Positions 1 through 7,058 of a stretch of DNA of 19,448 nucleotides are shown piece by piece; the stretch's first letter is position 1; each line of letters begins with the position of its first letter. Both the position numbers and the translations under genes were made by a program. The stretch lies in contig JAICYA010000004.1 of NCBI GenBank assembly GCA_025934455.1, forward strand, positions 1 through 19,448. The letters run 5' to 3'. Source of the DNA: Rudaea sp. Lineage in GTDB: Bacteria > Pseudomonadota > Gammaproteobacteria > Xanthomonadales > Rhodanobacteraceae. Below the pieces are notes generated by a model, which saw only the letters and a list, made by a program, of their open reading frames with translations, ran no database searches and was not told the DNA's origin.

Positions 1-1420
1 CATCCTGTTCGTTTGTGTCGAGAACTCCAACCGCAGCCAGATGGCGGAGGCCTTTGCCCGCGCGCATGGCGGCACGCGCGTGGAAGCGCATTCGGCCGGT
101 TCGCACCCGTCGGGGACGATCAATCCGCGCGCGGTCCAAATGATGGCCGAACGCGGCATCGACCTGGGCACGCAGCATTCGAAATCGTTGCAGGACCTGG
201 GCGCCACGCCGTTCGACGTCGTGGTGACGATGGGCTGCGGCGACGCCTGCCCGTGGATTCCGGCCGCGCGGCGCGAAGACTGGGCGTTGCCCGATCCGAA
301 GCACCTCTCCGACGACGGGTTCCGCGCGGTACGCGACGAAATCGAAAGCCGCGTGCAGGCGCTGCTGCGCGAGTCGCCCGCCGATGCTGCTGGCAAACCG
401 GCGCTGGGCGCGTTCGAGCGCTGGCTGAGCATTTGGGTCGGGCTGTGCATTCTCGCCGGCATCGGCATCGGCCGCCTGTTCCCGCAAGCCTTTCAAGCGC
501 TGGGGGCAATGCAGATTGCGCACATCAACCTGCCGATCGGAGTGCTGATCTGGCTGATGATCGTGCCGATGCTGATGCGGGTGGATTTCGGCTCGCTCGG
601 CGCGGTACGCCAACACTGGCGCGGCTTCGGCGTCACCTTGTTCGTGAACTGGGCGGTAAAGCCCTTCTCGATGGCGTTGCTCGGCTGGATCTTCATCCGC
701 CACCTGTTTGCGCAATGGTTGCCGCCTGCCCAGCACGACAGCTACATCGCCGGACTGATCCTGCTTGCGGCCGCGCCGTGCACGGCGATGGTCTTCGTCT
801 GGAGTCAGCTGGTGGACGGTGAGGCGAACTTCACCCTGACCCAGGTCGCGCTCAATGACACCATCATGGTATTCGCATTCGCACCGATCGTTGCATTGCT
901 GCTCGGGGTCGCCGCGATCGCGGTACCGTGGGCGACGCTGCTGTTGTCCGTGGCACTCTACATCGTGCTGCCGCTCGCGCTCGCCCAAGCGGTGAGAATC
1001 CGCTTGCGCCGAAGTCCCGGCACACTGGAGGCCGCGCTGCGCGCACTGCACCCGTTATCGCTGCTCGCCCTGCTGGCCACGCTCGTGCTGTTGTTTGCTT
1101 TCCAGGGTGAGGCCATCATGCGGCAACCGTTGGTCATCGCGCTGCTGGCGGTACCGATCACCATCCAGGTCGTATTCAATGCAGCGCTCGCCTACGGCCT
1201 GAATCGTCTGGGCGGGGAAGCCCATTGCGTGGCCGGACCCTCCGCCTTGATCGGAGCCAGCAATTTTTTCGAGTTGGCGGTCGCCACAGCCATTGCACTG
1301 TTCGGCTTTCAATCCGGCGCCGCGCTGGCGACAGTCGTGGGCGTTCTCATTGAAGTGCCCCTGATGCTCGGCGTCGTCGCCGTGGTCAATCGCAGCCGGG
1401 TCTGGTACGAGAAACGGTAG
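1..1420 (+). CDS. Arsenate reductase (LMW-phosphatase type) fused to ACR3 arsenite efflux permease, 5' end cut
   Basis: The reading frame is already open at the window edge (first full codon at base 2) and runs unbroken to TAG at 1418-1420. The N-terminal part is a low-molecular-weight-phosphatase arsenate reductase. Its CX5R loop (Cys codon at 14-16, Arg at 32-34) is followed by two further cysteines in a GCGDACP motif (codons 236-238 and 248-250) and by an LPDPK motif. From about base 410 the protein becomes an ACR3 permease with about ten hydrophobic segments. It contains the membrane Cys of an APCTAM motif (codon 779-781) and the Glu of LIEVP (codon 1352-1354), both known to be essential in characterised Acr3 proteins. 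The inferred role is to reduce arsenate to arsenite and export arsenite across the inner membrane in one polypeptide. No Met lies near the domain junction, so two separate genes are unlikely. Any ars regulator would lie to the left, outside the window. Confidence 0.9.
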   Translation, partial: ILFVCVENSNRSQMAEAFARAHGGTRVEAHSAGSHPSGTINPRAVQMMAERGIDLGTQHSKSLQDLGATPFDVVVTMGCGDACPWIPAARREDWALPDPKHLSDDGFRAVRDEIESRVQALLRESPADAAGKPALGAFERWLSIWVGLCILAGIGIGRLFPQAFQALGAMQIAHINLPIGVLIWLMIVPMLMRVDFGSLGAVRQHWRGFGVTLFVNWAVKPFSMALLGWIFIRHLFAQWLPPAQHDSYIAGLILLAAAPCTAMVFVWSQLVDGEANFTLTQVALNDTIMVFAFAPIVALLLGVAAIAVPWATLLLSVALYIVLPLALAQAVRIRLRRSPGTLEAALRALHPLSLLALLATLVLLFAFQGEAIMRQPLVIALLAVPITIQVVFNAALAYGLNRLGGEAHCVAGPSALIGASNFFELAVATAIALFGFQSGAALATVVGVLIEVPLMLGVVAVVNRSRVWYEKR

Positions 1421-1424
1421 CGTC

Positions 1425-2147
1425 TCAGCGCGGCAAATAGCCGATCCCGCCCAATTGCCGCACCTGGCGCTGTGTCCACTCCGTATGGCTCAAGACATAC
1501 GGCGAAGGACGATCCGCATGCAGTTTTTTCGGATTGGGCAGCACCGAAGCCAGCAATGCGGATTGATACGCGTCGAGTTGCGCTGGCGCTTCGCGAAAGA
1601 ACGTGCGCGCCGCCGCATCGGCACCGTAGACGCCGTTGCCGAATTCGGCGATGTTCATGTACACCTCGAGGATGCGACGCTTGGACCAGGTGATCTCCAG
1701 CAGCGCGGTGAAATACGCCTCCAGCCCCTTGCGCACGAAACTGCGACCGCTCCACAGGAACAGGTTTTTCGCGGTCTGCTGGCTGATCGTGCTGGCGCCA
1801 CGCAGGCGTTCGCCGTCGTCGGCCTCGTCGAGCGCATCCTGGATCGCCTGCACGTCGAAGCCGTGATGAAACGGGAATTTCTGGTCTTCGCTGGCGATCA
1901 GCGCGATCGGCAACTGCGGCGAGATGTCGCGCCATGGCGCCCAGTGGTAGCGCAGCGTGAAATCCTTTTCGCCCGCATGCCAAGCCGCGATGCGGCGTTC
2001 GAGCATGAACGCCGAAGTCGGCGGCGGCACGAAGCGCAACAGCGCGACGACGAGCCACGTCAGCACGAGCCACGCCAATGCTAACCGCCAGGTCCAACGC
2101 CACAGCCGGTGCAGCAAGCCACGTCGCTGTTTCGATTGTGTTGCCAT
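1425..2147 (-). CDS. mtgA: Monofunctional biosynthetic peptidoglycan glycosyltransferase MtgA
   Basis: This is a family-51 glycosyltransferase that polymerises lipid II into glycan strands at the inner membrane, without a transpeptidase domain. From ATG at 2147 it has 240 residues, the normal MtgA length. A basic N-terminus and one membrane anchor (about residues 20-40) precede the catalytic domain. The catalytic Glu is E87 in the SEDQKFPFHHGFD motif; GASTISQQTAKNLFLW starts at 117, RKGLEAYFTALLE at 139, and a conserved RRILEVYMNIAEFG block follows at about 157. The frame stays open upstream to 2246, but those extra 33 residues look unlike the family and would fill the promoter region shared with divergent hslO, so I prefer 2147. 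The gene ends in TGA at 1425-1427, only four bases from the stop of the convergent arsenic gene, with no terminator between them. Confidence 0.95.
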   Translation of the reverse strand: MATQSKQRRGLLHRLWRWTWRLALAWLVLTWLVVALLRFVPPPTSAFMLERRIAAWHAGEKDFTLRYHWAPWRDISPQLPIALIASEDQKFPFHHGFDVQAIQDALDEADDGERLRGASTISQQTAKNLFLWSGRSFVRKGLEAYFTALLEITWSKRRILEVYMNIAEFGNGVYGADAAARTFFREAPAQLDAYQSALLASVLPNPKKLHADRPSPYVLSHTEWTQRQVRQLGGIGYLPR

Positions 2148-2219
2148 GCGTACGACTCGTGATCTTTCGATTCGCGCAAGATGACCGTCGGCGCGCGATT
2201 GTGCAATAGTCGGCATCGC

Positions 2220-2248
2220 CATTGATTTAATGCGCGTCTGCCCCATCT
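2220..2248 (+). promoter_or_regulatory. Candidate heat-shock (sigma32-type) promoter of hslO
   Basis: CCCCATCT at 2241-2248 matches the known sigma32 -10 consensus CCCCATNT. ATTGATT at 2221-2227 partly matches the -35 consensus CTTGAAA (the TTGA core), with a 13-base spacer. The gene downstream is a heat-shock chaperone, which fits. Against it, transcription would start about 2254, leaving only a few bases before the ATG at 2258, so the message would be nearly leaderless. Confidence 0.3.
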
Positions 2249-2257
2249 TCTGCGGCC

Positions 2258-3148
2258 ATGTCCGAATTCGCCAACGATTTCCTGCATCGCTTCGAACTCG
2301 AACGCGCCGGCGTGCGTGGCGTGTTGGTGCGCCTGGACGACAGTTGGCAGCACGTGCGCGAACGCGCTGATTACCCGCCCGCGCTGGCCGATCTGCTCGG
2401 ACGCACGCTCGCCGCGAGCGCGCTGTTCACCGGCAACGTCAAATTCGACGGCGCGTTGTCGATCCAGATCAAGAATGCCGGGCCGGTAAACCTGCTCTTC
2501 GCCGAATGCGGCAGCGACGGCCAGGTGCGTGGGCTGGCGCGCTGGCACGGCGCGATCGCGGACGATTTCACCCTGCCCGACACGGCACCGGCGCCGCTGC
2601 TGGCAATCACCATCGACAACCGCGCCAGCGGACAACGCTATCAGGGGCTCGTGCCAGTTGAAAACACGCATTTGGCCGCGCTTTTCGAAGGCTATTTCGA
2701 GCGTTCCGAGCAACTGCCCACGCGCGTGCTGCTGGCCTGCGGCGACGGCCGCTGCGCCGGCCTCATGCTGCAACGCCTGCCCGGCAGCGCGCATGCCGAT
2801 GACGACGCCGATGCCTGGAATCGCGTCGGCCATCTGCTCGCCAGCGCGAGCGAGCGCGAGTTGCTGGATGTCGCGCCGGAAACCTTGTTGTACCGCCTGT
2901 TCCACGAAGAGACCGTGCGTCTGCATGCGGCCAGGTCGTTGCGTTTCGGTTGCAGTTGCTCGCGCGAACGCGTCGCTGCGATGCTGCATTCCATCGGCCG
3001 TGCCGAAGCCGAGGCGGCCGTGCGCGAAGACGGCGTTGCCGAGGTGACCTGCGAGTTCTGCAACACACAATACCGGTTCGACCGCGTGGATCTGGAGCAG
3101 CTATTCCGCAGCGGACAGGATGCGCCCGCCGCACCGACGCATCATTAG
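2258..3148 (+). CDS. hslO: Hsp33 redox-regulated molecular chaperone
   Basis: Hsp33 is a cytoplasmic holdase chaperone activated by oxidation and heat. The 296-residue length is normal for the family. The N-terminal domain has the family pattern (VRGVLVRLDDSW at about 19-30, FTGNVKFDGALSIQI at about 57-71, GPVNLLFAE at about 75-83). The C-terminal zinc switch is complete, with four cysteines: C232 and C234 in GCSCSRERV, and C265 and C268 in VTCEFCNTQYRF. In the known mechanism these cysteines release zinc and form disulfides on oxidation, unfolding the linker and switching the chaperone on. ATG at 2258 is the only sensible start; the Shine-Dalgarno match is weak. It is divergent from mtgA and convergent with the GGDEF-EAL gene, whose stop codon overlaps its own TAG. 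Confidence 0.96.
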   Translation: MSEFANDFLHRFELERAGVRGVLVRLDDSWQHVRERADYPPALADLLGRTLAASALFTGNVKFDGALSIQIKNAGPVNLLFAECGSDGQVRGLARWHGAIADDFTLPDTAPAPLLAITIDNRASGQRYQGLVPVENTHLAALFEGYFERSEQLPTRVLLACGDGRCAGLMLQRLPGSAHADDDADAWNRVGHLLASASERELLDVAPETLLYRLFHEETVRLHAARSLRFGCSCSRERVAAMLHSIGRAEAEAAVREDGVAEVTCEFCNTQYRFDRVDLEQLFRSGQDAPAAPTHH

Positions 3149-5754
3149 TTCTTGCGTTCGATCCACACGTGCGCGGGTTGCGGACGCGCGTACAGGAATC
3201 CCTGGCCGAGCTGGCAACCCAGTTGCGTCAGGATGCGGTGTTGCGCCTCGGTTTCGATGCCTTCGGCTATCGCCTGCATGCCGAGCGCGCCGGCCAGCGC
3301 CAGGATCGCGCGCACGATCGCGACGCTGCCGGAATCTTCCACACCCATTTCCGCGATGAACGAGCGGTCGATCTTCAGCGCCTGCACCGGATACTGGTGC
3401 AGGTAGCTCAGCGACGAATAGCCGGTGCCGAAATCATCCAGCGACACGCCGATGCCGTGCGCGCGCATGGCGTCGAGCAGGCGTTTGGCCGCGGGCGGAT
3501 TGTCGATGAGCATGCGCTCGGTCACCTCGATGCGCACGCATTCGGGTTTGATTTCGTGCCTGCGCAACAGCGCCAGCAGGTTTTCGTCGAGCGTCTCCGC
3601 GCGAAAATGCCGGCCGGACACGTTGATCGCGATGAAACCGGCTTCACCGGTCAGCAGCGGCGCCGCAACCTCGAACGTGCGCTCGAACATCTGCCAGTCG
3701 ATCTGTTCGGCCGCGCCGGTTTCCTCGGCGACGGCGAGGAAATCGGCCGGCAGCAGCAGGCCACGCTCGGGATGCTGCCAGCGCAGCAGCGCCTCGTAGC
3801 CGAGCGTGGCGCGATCGGCCATGCGCACCACCGGCTGGAAGAACGGCACGAACTCGTTGCGCGCGATCGCGCGGCGCAGGTCGCTTTCCAGCTCCATCAG
3901 CTGCATCGCTTCCTTGTGCAGATGCTCGTCGAACAGGGCAAAACGATGACGGCCTTCGCCCTTGGCGCGATACATGGCGACGTCGGCGTCGCGCAGCAGC
4001 TCTTCCGCCTTGCGGTAGCGCGAGGAAGCCATGGCGATGCCGATGCTGGTGGAACTGAAAACTTCCTTGCCGCCCAATCTGATCGGCTCGTTGAGCGCAT
4101 CGATGACACGCTGCGCCAGCGTGCAGGCATCGTCTGCATTTTCGATATCGTTGAGCAGGATCGCGAATTCATCGCCGCCCAGACGCGCCACGAGGTCGCG
4201 CGGTTCCAGGCATGCCGCGATGCGCGCGCCGACTTCATTGAGCAACTCGTCGCCGATCAGATGACCGACCGAATCGTTGATCACCTTGAAGCGATCCAGA
4301 TCGAGGAACAGCACCGCGAAACGGTGGCGCGAATCGCGCGTGAAATCCGCGAGCGCCTGGGTCAGGCGTTGCAAGAGGAAATTGCGGTTCGGCAACCCGG
4401 TCAACGCATCGTGCAGGGTTTCGTGCTTGAGCTGGCGCTCCATGCGCTCGCGCACCGAGATATGCTCGCGCAGCTCGAGGTTGGCCGCGGCCAGTTCACT
4501 GGTACGCTCGATCACACGCTGCTCGAGTTCCGCGTTGGCAAGCTTGAGCGATTCGGCGCTGCGTTTGCGCTCGAGCGCATTCGCAATGTGGTACGAAACG
4601 AACGTGAGCAGTTCCTGGTCGCGCGGCGTGTAGCGATGCTCTTCCGAGTGGCTCTGCACGGCGAGCACGCCGACCGCACGATCGCCGCAAATCAGCGGCA
4701 CGCCCAGCCAGCTGCGTGAACGCGTGCCGATCGGCTGTGCCGCGCCGGTCGCGTACAGGCGTTCGAGACCGGCACTGTCGGCGAGCAGCACGCTGCGCGT
4801 GTTGAGCACGTATTCGGTCAGGCCGGTGCCGAGTTTGCGCGGCTCGCGCTTGAGGTCGCGCTCGTCCACGGAGTACGGAAACACGAGCTGTTGGCCATCC
4901 TCGCTGAGCAGAGCAATGTAGAAATTGCGGGCATACAGCAGGCCGCCGACGGCACGGTGCACGGCGGCATAGAATTCTTCCAGGCTCTCGCTGCTGTTGG
5001 CGAGCTCGGCGATGCGAAACAACGCCGCCTGCAGGCGCTCGCCGCGCTGGCGCTCAAGCACCTGCTGCTGCAGCATGCGGTTGGCGTCGCGCAACGCGTC
5101 AGTGCGTTCGGCCACGCGGCGTTCGAGTTCCTCATGCACGAAGCGCCGCTCAAGCGCGGTCTGGATGTGCTGGGCGACGTAGGTCAACAGTTCCTGATCG
5201 CGCTCGGTATAGCGCGCGCTCTCGGTGTAGCTTTGCACCACCAAGCCGCCGTTAACCTTGCCCGAGCGCAGCAGCGGTACGCCCATCCAATCCACGCAGT
5301 CGGGACCAAAGCCGACCGTCGGCTTGCCGATCTGGGCGTCGATTTGCGCAACCGTGCCGCGCAAGGGTCGCCCGTCCTTGAGCAGGTGCCACGTCAGGCT
5401 GCCGGCGCGCGTGGCCATCGGCACTTCGTCCAGCGGACCGGGCCCATCGGCATCCTCGACATCGACGACGTAGGGAAAGCGCAACACGTCACGCGCTTCG
5501 TCATACAAGACAATGTAGAAATTCTCGGCATACATGAGGCTGCCGACGATCGCGTGCAGCGCCTTGTAGACCTCGGGCAGGTCAAGATCGGCGCTGGCCA
5601 GGTCCGCGATCGCGAACAGGGCGCGCTGGAGGCGTTCGGCCTGTTCCAGATCCGATGGCTGGGTACCGGTGAATTTCAGCGAAGATACGTTCTGGCCCGC
5701 ACCCGCGGCGATGCCCGCAGGCGAGGCAACCGTGTTCGAAAGGCGGGAAGACAA
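3145..5754 (-). CDS. GAF-GAF-GGDEF-EAL cyclic-di-GMP signalling protein
   Basis: This 869-residue protein has no signal peptide or membrane segment, so it is probably a cytoplasmic sensor that makes and/or breaks c-di-GMP. Domain order: GAF1 about 57-200, coiled coil about 201-240, GAF2 about 255-396, coiled coil about 397-445, GGDEF about 445-610, EAL about 620-865. The synthase motif is intact (GGDEF 526-530). The inhibitory RxxD site is not: its position reads EPRD (517-520). The EAL domain keeps E654 (EAL), N711 (INVS), EVTE (743-746), DDFGTG (from 773), K794, E831 and Q851, so phosphodiesterase activity is expected. The start is TTG at 5752-5754; no in-frame ATG occurs before residue 113, which is already inside GAF1. 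The TAA stop shares two bases with the stop of convergent hslO. The GAF ligand cannot be read from sequence. Confidence 0.95.
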   Translation of the reverse strand: MSSRLSNTVASPAGIAAGAGQNVSSLKFTGTQPSDLEQAERLQRALFAIADLASADLDLPEVYKALHAIVGSLMYAENFYIVLYDEARDVLRFPYVVDVEDADGPGPLDEVPMATRAGSLTWHLLKDGRPLRGTVAQIDAQIGKPTVGFGPDCVDWMGVPLLRSGKVNGGLVVQSYTESARYTERDQELLTYVAQHIQTALERRFVHEELERRVAERTDALRDANRMLQQQVLERQRGERLQAALFRIAELANSSESLEEFYAAVHRAVGGLLYARNFYIALLSEDGQQLVFPYSVDERDLKREPRKLGTGLTEYVLNTRSVLLADSAGLERLYATGAAQPIGTRSRSWLGVPLICGDRAVGVLAVQSHSEEHRYTPRDQELLTFVSYHIANALERKRSAESLKLANAELEQRVIERTSELAAANLELREHISVRERMERQLKHETLHDALTGLPNRNFLLQRLTQALADFTRDSRHRFAVLFLDLDRFKVINDSVGHLIGDELLNEVGARIAACLEPRDLVARLGGDEFAILLNDIENADDACTLAQRVIDALNEPIRLGGKEVFSSTSIGIAMASSRYRKAEELLRDADVAMYRAKGEGRHRFALFDEHLHKEAMQLMELESDLRRAIARNEFVPFFQPVVRMADRATLGYEALLRWQHPERGLLLPADFLAVAEETGAAEQIDWQMFERTFEVAAPLLTGEAGFIAINVSGRHFRAETLDENLLALLRRHEIKPECVRIEVTERMLIDNPPAAKRLLDAMRAHGIGVSLDDFGTGYSSLSYLHQYPVQALKIDRSFIAEMGVEDSGSVAIVRAILALAGALGMQAIAEGIETEAQHRILTQLGCQLGQGFLYARPQPAHVWIERKN

Positions 5755-5836
5755 GGCCAGCTGACCCCAGACTGCAATCGCCGTAGTTTAACGATTTTTT
5801 CCAGCGCCGCGGTGCAGCCGTACCTATCGAAAGTAA

Positions 5837-5866
5837 TTGTTAGTTTTCCGTGATTTGCGCTATACT
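5837..5866 (+). promoter_or_regulatory. Sigma70-like promoter of the 5945-8630 gene pair
   Basis: TTGTTA at 5837-5842 and TATACT at 5861-5866 are separated by 18 bases and match the consensus at four and five of six positions. Transcription would start near 5873, about 70 bases before the first gene. The -10 box is flanked by a short inverted repeat, TGCGC (5856-5860) and GCGCA (5867-5871), a possible operator. Confidence 0.5.
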
Positions 5867-5885
5867 GCGCACAAGTGCCTTTGGA

Positions 5886-5916
5886 TGCGGAGCGTGGAAC
5901 TTCGCCACGCGCCGCA
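5886..5916 (+). promoter_or_regulatory. Stem-loop in the predicted 5' leader of the gene at 5945
   Basis: TGCGG (5886-5890) plus GCGTGG (5892-5897) pair with CCACGC (5905-5910) plus CCGCA (5912-5916). This gives an 11-pair stem interrupted by one A/G mismatch, with a 7-base loop. No T run follows, so it is not an intrinsic terminator. It lies between the predicted transcription start and the start codon, where it could affect message stability or translation. Confidence 0.45.
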
Positions 5917-5944
5917 CGTTCATAGTTTCGCTTAACACGACCGG

Positions 5945-7003
5945 ATGATCATGCGTTTTGCCGCCGCCCTCTTCAGCGCCATGCTCACGCCCATGTTGGC
6001 GTTGGCGCAGTCGGTCGTGCCCGCGTCGGGAAACAACTCCGCGGTCGTCATCCAGCCCGTCGGTGTTTCGCAAGATCATGCCGATGCGGGTTGGCGCATG
6101 CCGCTGTGGGGCACCCCCGATGGCCGCGTCCTGGCACTGGTCGCGCTCGCCGGCGGCCATGGCGCGCCCGTGCTGCCACAGGCACCGCAGATCGGCTCTG
6201 CCGCCGACTGGCAACTGATCGACGTCACCCATTTCGTCGGCGGCGGCCTGTCCCTGCATCTGGGCAACCGCGTCAACGCCTGGGCCAGGTTCGGGCGTGG
6301 CATTGCGCTGACGCCGCTCAACTCGGAGGCGGCGACGCTGGGTTGCGATTCGGGACTGGCCTTCGCCTTGAACGAGTCGTGCCCGTACCGCAACGTACCC
6401 GCCAGCACCGGCGCGCTGAGCATCGGCACCGGCCTGAGCACAGATCGCCTGGACGTAGGCGTGGACTACGGCTACGCCTGGCTGCGCCACGAATCGGCAC
6501 CGCTCACCGCCGTCGCGCAGACTCCACCATGGGATTTGTTCGCCACCATCGGCAACGAAGCTTTGCCGACGCTGGCAATACCGGCGCTGCAGTGGGCGGA
6601 TGTCAGCGACAACGCCATCCGCGCGCAGGGGCGCTGGCGCTTGAATGATCAGAACAGTCTGGATTTCGGCGCCGCACTGAGCCGCCTGCGCTTCGAACTT
6701 CCCGGCAACACCTTGCTGCCCGCCCTCAATCAGGCGGCACTGAGTTTTGGCGTCCACAGCGGCAATTTCAGCGGCACCGTCACCGGCCGCGTCCTCGGAC
6801 CGGCCGATCCGCTCGGCAGCGGCCAGAGCTGGACCAGCGTCGATCTGGGCATTTCCTGGCGCGCACCCTGGCGCGGCGTATTCAGTGTCGGTGCGCAGAA
6901 CCTGTGGTCGAGCGGCACGCCACCGTTGCTCGCCGCCCCCGCGCACGAGACAGATCCGAGCCAGGCACGCGTGCCGTACGTGCAATACCATCAGGATCTG
7001 TAA
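5945..7003 (+). CDS. Exported beta-rich protein of unknown function, possible outer-membrane barrel
   Basis: I do not recognise this 352-residue protein. It starts with a clear signal peptide: a short basic n-region, a hydrophobic core and an ALA-QS cleavage site near residue 21. The mature part is rich in Gly, Ser, Leu and alternating hydrophobic/polar stretches such as LDVGVDYGYAWL, NSLDFGAALSRLRF and VFSVGAQNLW, a pattern typical of transmembrane beta strands. It ends in Leu rather than the usual terminal Phe or Trp, so a barrel is likely but not proven. Two Cys (in GCDSG and ESCPY) sit about 13 residues apart and could form a disulfide. ATG at 5945 gives the longest frame; ATG at 5951 has a better-placed GGA (5943-5945) and gives the same signal peptide. 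A sulfotransferase gene follows after 55 bases with no terminator, suggesting one transcript. Confidence 0.62.
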   Translation: MIMRFAAALFSAMLTPMLALAQSVVPASGNNSAVVIQPVGVSQDHADAGWRMPLWGTPDGRVLALVALAGGHGAPVLPQAPQIGSAADWQLIDVTHFVGGGLSLHLGNRVNAWARFGRGIALTPLNSEAATLGCDSGLAFALNESCPYRNVPASTGALSIGTGLSTDRLDVGVDYGYAWLRHESAPLTAVAQTPPWDLFATIGNEALPTLAIPALQWADVSDNAIRAQGRWRLNDQNSLDFGAALSRLRFELPGNTLLPALNQAALSFGVHSGNFSGTVTGRVLGPADPLGSGQSWTSVDLGISWRAPWRGVFSVGAQNLWSSGTPPLLAAPAHETDPSQARVPYVQYHQDL

Positions 7004-7058
7004 CCTTGCTCCGATTTCGGCTAGCGGCGCACCGCGCTGAGCGTGGCGCGCGCCCTGC

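Noticed and set aside
2148..2246. 33-residue N-terminal extension of mtgA
   Set aside because: It exceeds the normal MtgA length and occupies the shared promoter region with hslO.
2950..4719. 589-residue plus-strand open frame over hslO and the GGDEF-EAL gene
   Set aside because: Its sequence is low-complexity, rich in Arg, Gln and Ala, with no domain. It lies antisense to an intact GGDEF-EAL protein with all motifs.
4891..5853. 320-residue plus-strand open frame
   Set aside because: It is antisense to the GAF domains of the c-di-GMP enzyme and has no domain of its own.
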